Of a stretch of 64,000 nucleotides of DNA, positions 60,201 to 64,000 are shown piece by piece (position 1 is the stretch's first letter; every line of letters starts with the position of its first letter). Made by a program: the position numbers and the translations under genes. The stretch spans positions 2,604,001 through 2,668,000 of the forward strand of contig NZ_CP038438.1 in NCBI RefSeq assembly GCF_004683905.1, read 5' to 3'. Source of the DNA: Pseudomonas fluorescens. Lineage in GTDB: Bacteria; Pseudomonadota; Gammaproteobacteria; Pseudomonadales; Pseudomonadaceae. The notes under the pieces are model-generated. The model saw only the letters and a program-made list of their open reading frames with translations. It was not told where the DNA came from and did not search any database.

Positions 60201-63105
60201 AAAAGCACCGTTCAGCTTCGACAGTTCGGTGTGGGAGATCTTCTGGCCGCTGTGTTCCGGGATGCGTCTGGTGCTGGCGCGGCCGAACGGCAACCGCGAT
60301 TCGGCCTATGTGGTGCAGACCATTCGTGAGCAGCAGGTCACCGTAGTCAAATTCGTTCCGGCGCTGTTGCAGCAGTTCATTGAGCAGGACGGTGTCGAGC
60401 AATGCACCAGCCTGACCGATGTGCTCAACGGTGGTGGTGAACTCAGTGCGGTACTGGCGCGACAGGTGCGTGATCGCCTGCCGTGGGTGCGTTTGCACAA
60501 CGTTTATGGCCCGACTGAAACCACGGTGGACAGCACGGGCTGGACGCTGGAGCCGCATATGCCGGTGCCGGACAACGTGGTGCCGATCGGCACAGCCTTG
60601 AGCAACACTCGGCTGTACGTGCTCGATGCGTACGGTCAGCCGGTGCCGCAAGGCGTCAGTGGTGAGTTGCACATTGGCGGCGTCGGCGTGGCGCGTGGTT
60701 ATCACGGACTGCCGGAGATGCAGGCCGAGCGCTTCATCGACAGCCCGTTTGTGGCGGGTGATCGCCTTTACCGTACGGGAGATCTGGCGCGCTACAACAA
60801 TCACGGCGAGCTGGAATTCCTTGGTCGCAACGACTTCCAGATCAAGCTGCGGGGCTTGCGCTTGGAGCCGGGGGAAATCGAGGCGCGGATGATCGAACAT
60901 CCGGCGATTCGCGAGGCGGTGGTGATGGTCCGTGATGAGCGTCTGGTGGCCTGGTACACCGTGCGTTCCGGCGTGGAAGCACCGAGTCTTGAGACGTTGC
61001 GCAGCCATGTGCTGGAGCGCCTGCCGGAATACATGGTGCCGGGCGCGTTCGTGTTGCTCGACGCTTTGCCGCTGACACCAAACGACAAGATTGATCGCAA
61101 AGCCCTGCCGGAGCCGGGAGCGGACGCCGTGATCAACCGCCCATACGTGGCGCCACAGGGTGACGTCGAAACCGCGCTGGCGCAGATATGGGGTGAAGTC
61201 CTCGGCGTCGAACAGGTCGGTCGCCATGACAACTTCTTTGAACTGGGCGGGCATTCGTTGCTGGCGGTGAAGCTGGTCAATCTGATGCAACGGGCCGGGC
61301 TGTCGCTGTCGCTGGCCGAACTGTTCCAGCATCCGAGCATCGAGTCTGCCGCCGCGCTGCTCAGTCAGGGCGAGGCGGTCAGTCAGCCTGACGGGCTGGT
61401 CGTGGTGCGTGCCGGGACGCACGGTACGCCGCTGTTCCTGCTGCATGAATTCAGCGGCAGGGACGTGTATTTCCCGACGCTGGCCCAGCACATCGGTGGC
61501 GAGTTCCCGATTTACGGCCTGCCCGGTGTGCCGCTGGGGCAAGCGCAATTGCGCACGCTTGAGTGCATGGCGCAGCGCATGGTCGGGATCATCCGCGCGG
61601 TACAGCCTCACGGGCCGTATCGGCTGGCGGGCTGGTCGTTCGGCGGGGTGCTGGCGCATGAGGTCGCGCAGCAATTGCTCGGCCTCGATGAGCCGGTGGA
61701 TTTCATCGGCATGCTCGACAGCTATGCGCCAAACCCACTCGCCCAAGACAAAACGATGTGGAGCGGCGAGGGCCTCGACAAGCGTCAGTTGCTCGGCCAT
61801 TGCCGTGGGCGTTCGCTGATGCTTGGTGCTGGAAGCGAGACGGCGCTGGCGGCGGTGCAAGCGCTGGAAGCGCAAGTCGAACAACTGGATTTCCCCGAGC
61901 TGTTCAAGCGCTGTCAGGCGCAGCAACTGACCGATCCGGAACTGGCCACGGTCAGCGCGGCGGACGCCTGGCATTACTTTGATCGCGAAGCGGCGCATCG
62001 TCTGGCGCTGGCGCATTACCGGGTCAGCCCGGCGAGCCAGCCGATCCACCTGTTCCGTGCACAGGAACTGATGGAAGGCCAGTCATTGCCGAGCTCGACG
62101 CGCGGCTGGGAAGAGCGCTTCGACATTGGCTTGCTGCGCTGCATCGACATCCCCGGCGACCACCGGACCATGATGAAGCACCCGCACATCCAAGCGCTTG
62201 GCCAGGCCATTACCCAGGCGCTGGAAACCCTGGTGACGCCGGAACCGGCGCTGTATCAACCGCTGCTGACGATTCAGACCGGGCAGCCGGGGCATGCGCC
62301 GATTTTCTGTGTGCCGGGGGCGGGTGACAGCGTCACCGGGTTCATTCACCTGACCGAGGCGATCGGCCCGGAGTGGCCGATCATCGGCCTGCAACCGCGC
62401 GGGCTGGACGGCGTCAGTGTGCCGCACAGCGCGGTCGAAGCCGCTGCCGCGTTCTACCTGCAAGCCATCGAGCAGATCCACCCGCAGGGGCCGCTGCACC
62501 TGATCGGCCATTCGTTCGGCGGCTGGGTCGCGCATGCCATGGCTGCGCAGTTGCAGGCGGCCGGGCGCGAGGTGGCTTCGCTGACCTTGATCGACAGCGA
62601 GGCACCGGGCGGTGACGGCACGGCGGGCAAGCCGTACACGGCCACTGCCGCGCTGCAACGGCTGATTGACACCCTGCAGTTATCCTGTGGCAAATCGCTG
62701 GGCATCGATCCTGCGACCTTCGCCAACGCCGACGACACCACGCAACTGCGTCTGCTGCACGACGGCATGGTGCGCGCCGGGGTGTTGTCGGAGCGCGCGG
62801 CGCCGGACGCGATGCATGGCCCGGTACGCACCTTCGCCAGCGCCTTGCGCACGGTCTATCAACCGCGACTGGCCTATACCGGGCCGGTGCGGCTGGTACT
62901 GGTCGATGACCCGACGCTGGACGAGTGGGGCAATCAGCGCGAACAGGCGGCGGTGCTTGAAGGCTGGCAGCGGCAGGTCAGCGATCTGGCGGTGTGGTAC
63001 GGGCCGGGCAACCACTTCACGATTCTCAAGGCGCCCAACGTCTTCAGTTTCGCCGCGTGGTGGCATGACGGCCTGGCGCTGACGGTCGGCGAAGTGCTGT
63101 CCTGA
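45262..63105 (+). CDS. arfC: Lipopeptide NRPS, modules 7-11 with tandem thioesterases (5947 aa), ArfC-like
   Basis: The order is docking-(C-A-T)x5-TE-TE. The GTG start overlaps the ArfB stop (GTGA) after GGAGA, and residues 1-55 form a TubC-type docking domain. Pockets: module 7 D-A-W-F-L-G-N-V-V (Leu), module 8 D-V-W-H-M-S-L-V-D (Ser), modules 9 and 10 D-A-M-F-L-G-C-T-Y (probable Ile, Ile), module 11 D-S-W-K-L-G-V-V-D (Asp or Glu, same as module 2). Carrier serines: S1099, S2153, S3228, S4279, S5332. C7 and C9 are dual condensation/epimerisation domains; C8, C10 and C11 are LCL type (LPLSFAQQRLWFL, HHII.DGWSMG). TE1 has S5459, D5486, H5634; TE2 has S5751, D5778, H5918. The first TE is expected to release and cyclise the chain, probably through Thr3; the second is known in arthrofactin to assist. 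Confidence 0.94.
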   Translation: MNVIELLATLKAKDIQLAVADDQLRVNGNKQALNDPALLALLREHKPALIELIKAGQYSASKHGQVEVPANGIVAGTTRITPAMLTLVELDQATIDHLVAQVPGGAANVQDIYPLAPLQEGILYHHVSGGDGDPYVMQSHFAFASRERFQAFAQALQAVIDRHDILRTAVHWAGLDAPVQVVWRRAELPVEEVTLPDANGDVLAYLHERFDARHFRLDVTLAPLMRLAHAWDEAGQRVIATLLFHHMALDHSALDVVRHEMRACLTGQRERLGRPVPFRNYVAQARLGVSEDEHEAFFREMLSDIDEPTLPYGLQDVQGDGSEIVELSVPVPTLLGQRLRAQARTLGVSVASLFHLGWAQVLAALTGKQQVVFGTVLMGRMQGAEAIDRALGIFINTLPLRVNIDGQDVRAAVNATHARLTTLMRHEHAPLALAQRCSHVVAPTPLFSTLLNYRHSHNVATASAETLAAWQGITTLHSEERSNYPLTLSVDDLGDAFSLTLLASTQTDPQRICDYLHCALENLVLALEQAPQTPVNQLPILPAAELAQVLLEFNATQVDFPTAQTIQQRFEAQVAERPDALAAVFADAHLTYAELNQQANALAQHLIGLGVKPDDRVAIVARRGLDTLVGLVAILKAGAGYVPIDPAHPAERLNYLLDDSAPVAVLTQSHLRERLPALNVPVLELDRCNWPQGVTHNPRVPGLSTENLAYVIYTSGSTGLPKGVMVEHHTLSNLVDWHCTAFDLCAGRHTSSLAGFGFDAMAWEVWPALCAGATLHLAPTHEGGEDIDALLAWWCAQPLDVSFLPTPVAEYAFSQNLEHPTLRTLLIGGDRLRQFNRNQHFDVINNYGPTEATVVATSGLVQSGDALHIGKPVSNATVYLLDEQQRPVPIGVAGELYVGGAGVARGYLNRPDMTAERFLRDPFSRAPNARMYRTGDLARWREDGNIEYLGRNDDQVKIRGVRIELGEIETCLNQLPGIQEAVLLAREDQPGQPRLVAYFTEQAQVEALPVGELRAQLLSRLPEYMVPTAFVKLAALPLTANGKVDRKALPAPDLAALFTREYAAPEGEVETALAQIWAEVLQVERVGRQDHFFELGGHSLLAMRMVSQVRQRLGVELALSDLFANAELAAVAAVLSEAGRCAQPQIVPVPRDGALPLSFAQQRLWFLAQMEGANTAYNIPVALRLRGRLDDAALQRALARIVARHETLRSRFAQFNDEAQVLIAPVDTGLLLRVEDLRQHPQPDETLQALIQGEASGPFDLQDDPLIRGRLVRLADDHHVLLLTLHHIISDGWSMGVLTRELMALYQAFSHGQPDPLAPLALQYTDYAVWQRRWLSGEVLQRQSEYWQQTLAGAPALLMLPTDRPRPAQQDYAGSSVAVVLDERLSAGLKALGQRHGVTLYMTLMSTWAMLLSRLSGQAEVVIGSPVANRTRAEIEGLIGMFVNTLALRIDTSGELSVEALLARVKAQTLQAQAHQDLPFEQVVEITRPVRSLAHSPLFQSLLSWDGLESPALALGELTLEGVAEPSHFAKFDLSLSLSESNGSIRGSLEYATALFDQSTVERFTGYFLRLLQAMVTNDQAVLEHAPLLAQEEQQRLLVEFNATQVDYNLEQTIHGLFEAQVARSPLAPAVVAGEQQLSYAELNARANQLARHLRELGVGPDARVALCVERGLDMVVGLLAILKAGGGYVPLDPAYPLERLAYMLEDSAPLAVLVQGSTRSLLGEVAVPVIDLDQPHWQSLPTDNLSLAELTPQHTAYVIYTSGSTGQPKGVINEHAGVVNRLLWMQDAYQLTASDTVLQKTPFSFDVSVWEFFWPLMTGARLVMARPEGHKDPQYLSEVIEREHITTLHFVPSMLEVFLAHADTARCSSLRQVMCSGEALPGSVVRRFKQQLPASQLHNLYGPTEAAVDVTAWNCAGPLESTPDNTPIGKPIANTRMYILDAQQQPVPHGVVGELYIGGVQVARGYLNRPELNAERFLNDPFQSNGRMYRTGDVARYLPDGNIEYLGRNDDQVKIRGLRIELGEIQARLTQIDGIQEAAVLAREDVPGDKRLVAYYTGAPLEVETLRSHLLENLPDYMVPALFVHLDALPLSPNGKLDRKALPAPDLAAQTAREYEAPVGEVETALAQLWAELLKVERVGRHDHFFELGGHSLLAVNLVARMRRAGLSADIRVLFNQPTLAALAAAVGGEPEAEVAANLITADCTRITPELLPLVALDQSSIDRIVASIPGGVANVQDIYPLAPLQTGILFHHLSAAQGDPYVLQAQFAFADEQRLDAFTQALQNVIQRHDILRTSLFWDGLQDPVQVVWREAPLVCEALELNGADGDVLEQLRQRFDAAQYRMAVNQAPLMRVVHAWDAANQRVVALLLFHHLVMDHVALEVLQHEMQAFLSGQPQRLAEPVPYRNYVAHSRGAISDQAHEAFFREMLGDVSEPSAPYGQHSIAEGHAAEARRVLDLDLSQRVRAKARRLGISAASLMHLAWAQVLGKLSGRDAVVFGTVLLGRLQAGEGAERALGVFINTLPLRVDLGQRSAQEAALATHQQLNALLQHEHAQLALAQRCSGMPAGTPLFSTLFNYRHSATAGTPSAEATNAWQGMQLLNTQEHTNYQLSVSVDDLGEGFGFTALAAPGIDPARICEYLQRAVSNLLQALEQTPQLSVDQVSILAPDERRQLLVEFNATEREYPRALTVHALFERQMAADPHAIAVVHGGQMSSYADLNDRANRLAHYLIAQGAKPGAHVAILLPRSRELLVAQLAIAKCAAAYVPLDINAPSERQAFMLEDSRAVALLTLSSEEIDYAAPRIDLDRLKLSGQSTHNPNLAQSSDALAYIMYTSGSTGTPKGVMVPHRGIARLVLNNGYADFNRQDRVAFASNPAFDASTMDIWGPLLNGGRVVVIDHQTLLDPNAFGRELSASGATILFVTTALFNQYVQLIPQALKGLRMVLCGGERGDPASFRRLRAEAPQLRIVHCYGPTETTTYATTFEVHEVAENAESVPIGAPISNTQVYVLDAHQQPVPMGVTGELYIGGQGVALGYLNRADLTAEKFLPDPFSDRPGALLYRTGDLVRWLAPGQLDCIGRNDDQVKIRGFRIELGEIENRLLSYPGINEAVVLARRDGQEPLRLVAYYTAHDGTLELAGLREHLQTQLPEYMVPSAWVQLDALPLNNNGKVDRKALPEPDAAALFTREYVAPQGELETALAQIWAETLQVEQIGRHDHFFELGGHSLLAMRMLSQVRQRLGVELPLSELFADPHLSAVAEVLTRAGRSTLPEIVAAAPDQALPLSFAQQRLWFLAQMDGGNSAYNIPLGLRLRGQLDGEALQRALAQIVARHATLRSRFVSIDDQAQVLIAPVDSGLLLPIEDLRQDPQAEASVQALLAQEAATAFDLQHDPLIRGRLVRLADEHHVLLLTVHHIVADGWSMGVLTRELMALYQAFSHGQPDPLPPLALQYGDYAVWQRRWLSGEVLQRQSDYWQQTLDGAPALLTLPTDRPRPPQQDFAGSSVEVRLDEQLSAGLRALSQRHGVTLFMTLMSAWSLLLSRLSGQSDVVIGSPVANRTRAEIEGLIGMFVNTLALRIDTSGEPSVATLLARVKARTLEAQAHQDLPFEHVVEIARPARSLAHSPLFQSTLSWDSSVGPHLALGDLSLEGVAAPGRVAKFDLTLTLGEVNGVIRGSLEYATALFDQATVERYVGYLQRLLAAMVSDELTVLERVQLLAESERQRLLYDFNATAREYPQTLTVHGIFQQQAAAHPKAVAAVHGEHSLSYFELNAQANRLAHHLISHGVQPGDHVAILLPRSLELLVAQLAIAKCAAAYVPLDINAPSERQAFMVEDCHAAALLTLSSEVIDYAAPRIDLDRLTLSGQPTHNPNLAQSSESLAYIMYTSGSTGTPKGVMVPHRAIGRLVLNNGYADFNPQDRVVFASNPAFDASTMDIWGPLLNGGRVVVIDHQTLLDPSAFGHELSASGATVLFVTTALFNQYVQLIPQALKGLRILLCGGERGDPAAFRRLLAEAPALRIVHCYGPTETTTYATTFEVREVAENAESVPIGAPISNTQVYVLDTHQQPVPMGVTGELYIGGQGVALGYLNRADLTAEKFLCDPFSEQPGALLYRTGDLARWLAPGQLDCIGRNDDQVKIRGFRIELGEIENRLLNCQGIKEAVVLARRDGQDITRLVAYYTAHAGRLDSADLHAQLLARLPEYMVPTAWVQLDVLPLNNNGKVDRKALPAPTQAALLSRVYVAPISALEQHLARIWAGLLQLEQVGRHDNFFELGGHSLLAMRMLSQVRQQLGVELTLAELFANPELAAVAEVLSRAGRSTLPEILSAPRDQLLPLSFAQQRLWFLAQMDGGNSAYNIPVGLRLRGRLDEDALQRALARIVARHETLRSRFSQIDDQPQVLILPAESGLLLTVEDLRQHPQADNALRGLIEEQACASFNLQHDALLRGRLVRLADDHHVLLLTLHHIIADGWSMGVLTRELAALYQAFSRGEDDPLPPLALQYTDYAVWQRRWLSGEVLQRQSDYWQQTLAGAPALLTLPTDRPRPPQQDYSGSRVDLLLDQHLSAGLKASCQRRAVTPYMVIMSAWAMLLSRLSGQSDVVIGSPVANRTRAEIEGLIGMFVNTLALRIDTSGEPSGEALLARVKAQTLDAQAHQDLPFEQVVDISKPVRSLSHSALFQTMLSWDNNDGPSLTLGDLTLEGVAGDSHFVKFDLSLSLGDSHDGIRGSLRYATALFDEATVQRFVGYFQRLLAALVNDDQAVLARVPLLAPQEQQRLLVDFNASAVDCPLEQPLHGLFEAQVRRKPDAVALQSAQGNLTYRELNQRANRLAQHLRELGVQPDARVAICVERGLDLVVGLLGILKAGGAYVPLDPGYPVERLAYMLKDSAPTAVLVQTATRGLFDDAVATVIDLDRSTWQHLPDHDSSVPGLSASNLAYMIYTSGSTGLPKGVMIEHRSACNMVHWGSQISPPTEHGALLQKAPFSFDSSVWEIFWPLCSGMRLVLARPNGNRDSAYVVQTIREQQVTVVKFVPALLQQFIEQDGVEQCTSLTDVLNGGGELSAVLARQVRDRLPWVRLHNVYGPTETTVDSTGWTLEPHMPVPDNVVPIGTALSNTRLYVLDAYGQPVPQGVSGELHIGGVGVARGYHGLPEMQAERFIDSPFVAGDRLYRTGDLARYNNHGELEFLGRNDFQIKLRGLRLEPGEIEARMIEHPAIREAVVMVRDERLVAWYTVRSGVEAPSLETLRSHVLERLPEYMVPGAFVLLDALPLTPNDKIDRKALPEPGADAVINRPYVAPQGDVETALAQIWGEVLGVEQVGRHDNFFELGGHSLLAVKLVNLMQRAGLSLSLAELFQHPSIESAAALLSQGEAVSQPDGLVVVRAGTHGTPLFLLHEFSGRDVYFPTLAQHIGGEFPIYGLPGVPLGQAQLRTLECMAQRMVGIIRAVQPHGPYRLAGWSFGGVLAHEVAQQLLGLDEPVDFIGMLDSYAPNPLAQDKTMWSGEGLDKRQLLGHCRGRSLMLGAGSETALAAVQALEAQVEQLDFPELFKRCQAQQLTDPELATVSAADAWHYFDREAAHRLALAHYRVSPASQPIHLFRAQELMEGQSLPSSTRGWEERFDIGLLRCIDIPGDHRTMMKHPHIQALGQAITQALETLVTPEPALYQPLLTIQTGQPGHAPIFCVPGAGDSVTGFIHLTEAIGPEWPIIGLQPRGLDGVSVPHSAVEAAAAFYLQAIEQIHPQGPLHLIGHSFGGWVAHAMAAQLQAAGREVASLTLIDSEAPGGDGTAGKPYTATAALQRLIDTLQLSCGKSLGIDPATFANADDTTQLRLLHDGMVRAGVLSERAAPDAMHGPVRTFASALRTVYQPRLAYTGPVRLVLVDDPTLDEWGNQREQAAVLEGWQRQVSDLAVWYGPGNHFTILKAPNVFSFAAWWHDGLALTVGEVLS

Positions 63106-63122
63106 GTGTGGTTGTTCTATCA

Positions 63123-63146
63123 AGACCCGGCCGCTGGCCGGGTTCA
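63123..63146. other. Short GC hairpin between arfC and arfD
   Basis: An 8-bp stem (ACCCGGCC / GGCCGGGT) with a 3-base loop follows the arfC stop by 18 bases. There is no T tract, so it may attenuate or mark the 3' end of arfC rather than fully terminate. arfD starts 25 bases further on. Confidence 0.4.
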
Positions 63147-63171
63147 TCCCTGAACGGACTTGTGGTTATTT

Positions 63172-64000
63172 ATGGAAAAGTCGAAGTTGCGCAAAGTCGG
63201 TATGGGGTTGGCATTGGCGGCGGTGGCCGGGTTGGTGCTGTACACGGTGCAGGCACCGGCCGAAGCGCCGAAATACCAGACCGCCCCGGTCGAACGCTCG
63301 GATATCGAAAACACTGTGCTAGCTACCGGTTTGCTGGAAGGCGTCAAGCAGGTGGACGTCGGTGCCCAGGTGTCGGGGCAGTTGAAGTCGCTCAAGGTCA
63401 AGGTGGGCGACAAGGTGAAGAAGGGCCAGTGGCTGGCCGAGATCGATCCGCTGGTGCTGCAGAACACCCTGCGGCAGGCGCAGGTCGATGAGGAAAACCT
63501 GCAGGCGCAAAAGCGCGCCACACAAGCCCAGCTCAAGCAGACCAAAGCGATTTACCAGCGCTATCAGAACCTGCAGGAAGACGCGTCGATCTCGCGTCAG
63601 GACTTCGAAACCGCGCAATCGGACTACGAGGTGCAGCAGGCCAATCTGCTGTCGCTGGACGCGCAGATCAAAAGTGCGCACATCCAGATCGACACCGCCA
63701 AGGTCAACCTCGCGTATACGCGGATCGTCGCGCCGATCGATGGCGACGTGGTCGGCATCGTCACCCAGGAAGGCCAGACCGTGATTGCTAACCAGTTGGC
63801 GCCGATCCTGCTGAAACTGGCGGATCTGGATACCATGACCATCAAGGCCCAGGTGTCGGAGGCCGATGTGATTCATATCGCGCCGGGGCAGCAGGTGTAT
63901 TTCACTATTCTCGGCGAAGACAAACGCTATTACGGCAAGCTGCGCGGCACTGAGCCGGCGCCGCAGAACTTCCTCGAAACACCGCCGGCCGGTACGCCGA
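63172..64000 (+). CDS. arfD: MacA-type periplasmic adaptor, 5' part (276 codons, cut by the window end)
   Basis: This is a membrane-fusion protein of the MacA/HlyD family. One N-terminal membrane anchor (residues about 8-25, GMGLALAAVAGLVLYTV) is followed by the barrel-sandwich half (VGAQVSGQLKSLKVKVGDKVKKGQWLAEID), an alpha-hairpin coiled coil (about 85-160, rich in Gln, Lys and Ala), and the second lipoyl half (RIVAPIDGDVVG). The expected partner is a MacB-type ABC permease just beyond 64000. With the NodT lipoprotein it would form a tripartite pump for the lipopeptide. The rest of the gene (about 110 more codons) is missing. Confidence 0.9.
   Translation, partial: MEKSKLRKVGMGLALAAVAGLVLYTVQAPAEAPKYQTAPVERSDIENTVLATGLLEGVKQVDVGAQVSGQLKSLKVKVGDKVKKGQWLAEIDPLVLQNTLRQAQVDEENLQAQKRATQAQLKQTKAIYQRYQNLQEDASISRQDFETAQSDYEVQQANLLSLDAQIKSAHIQIDTAKVNLAYTRIVAPIDGDVVGIVTQEGQTVIANQLAPILLKLADLDTMTIKAQVSEADVIHIAPGQQVYFTILGEDKRYYGKLRGTEPAPQNFLETPPAGTP

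Noticed and set aside
25570..63105. Alternative reading as amphisin, tensin or lokisin
   Set aside because: Module 8 is Ser (not Gln as in amphisin and tensin) and module 9 has the Ile-type pocket (not Leu as in lokisin); modules 2 and 11 match each other.
63123..63146. Hairpin after arfC as a full terminator
   Set aside because: No T tract follows the stem, and the adaptor gene starts only 25 bases later.

Overview
The window is chromosomal DNA of a fluorescent Pseudomonas, most likely of the P. fluorescens complex. The evidence is high GC, REP/REPIN palindromes of the Pseudomonas type (core GTGGGAGCGGGCTTGCTCGC), a housekeeping block in the order DUF1853 / nadK / phosphoesterase / rhomboid / DUF1315 / DUF2797 / pepN, which I recall from P. 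aeruginosa too, and a lipopeptide synthetase locus.

Left part (1-22.7 kb), mostly ordinary genes: a lysine-type decarboxylase and an acetyltransferase with a convergent LysR regulator; a small unknown protein; an FMN reductase; a lone ArsB-like transporter; the nadK-to-pepN block with tightly overlapping genes; katG; an AT-richer orphan gene; an LTA-synthase-like sulfatase; an orphan sulfonate-type substrate-binding protein; an unknown membrane protein; and a copper pair (SCO and PCu(A)C chaperone). Four REPINs sit in gaps: three here and one inside the lipopeptide locus.

Right part (22.8-64 kb), a cyclic lipopeptide locus: a NodT-type outer-membrane lipoprotein and a LuxR-type regulator on the minus strand, a 488-bp control region, three giant NRPS genes of 2, 4 and 5 modules, and the start of a MacA-type periplasmic adaptor cut by the window end. 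Reading the A-domain pocket residues and the C-domain types by eye gives 3-acyl-D-Leu1-D-Asp2-D-Thr3-D-Leu4-D-Leu5-D-Ser6-L-Leu7-D-Ser8-L-Ile9-L-Ile10-L-Asp11, released by tandem thioesterases. This is the arthrofactin sequence, so I name the genes arfA, arfB, arfC and arfD by analogy. The weakest assignments are Asp (versus Glu) at 2 and 11 and Ile (versus Val) at 9 and 10.

The genes form one logical unit: LuxR regulator, synthetases, periplasmic adaptor (with an ABC permease expected just beyond the window) and outer-membrane channel. I found no convincing wholly undescribed system. The points most worth a second look are a REPIN between arfA and arfB, two departures from canonical His motifs in ArfB condensation domains, near-duplicate A domains, and the carrier-domain types that track the chirality of the chain.
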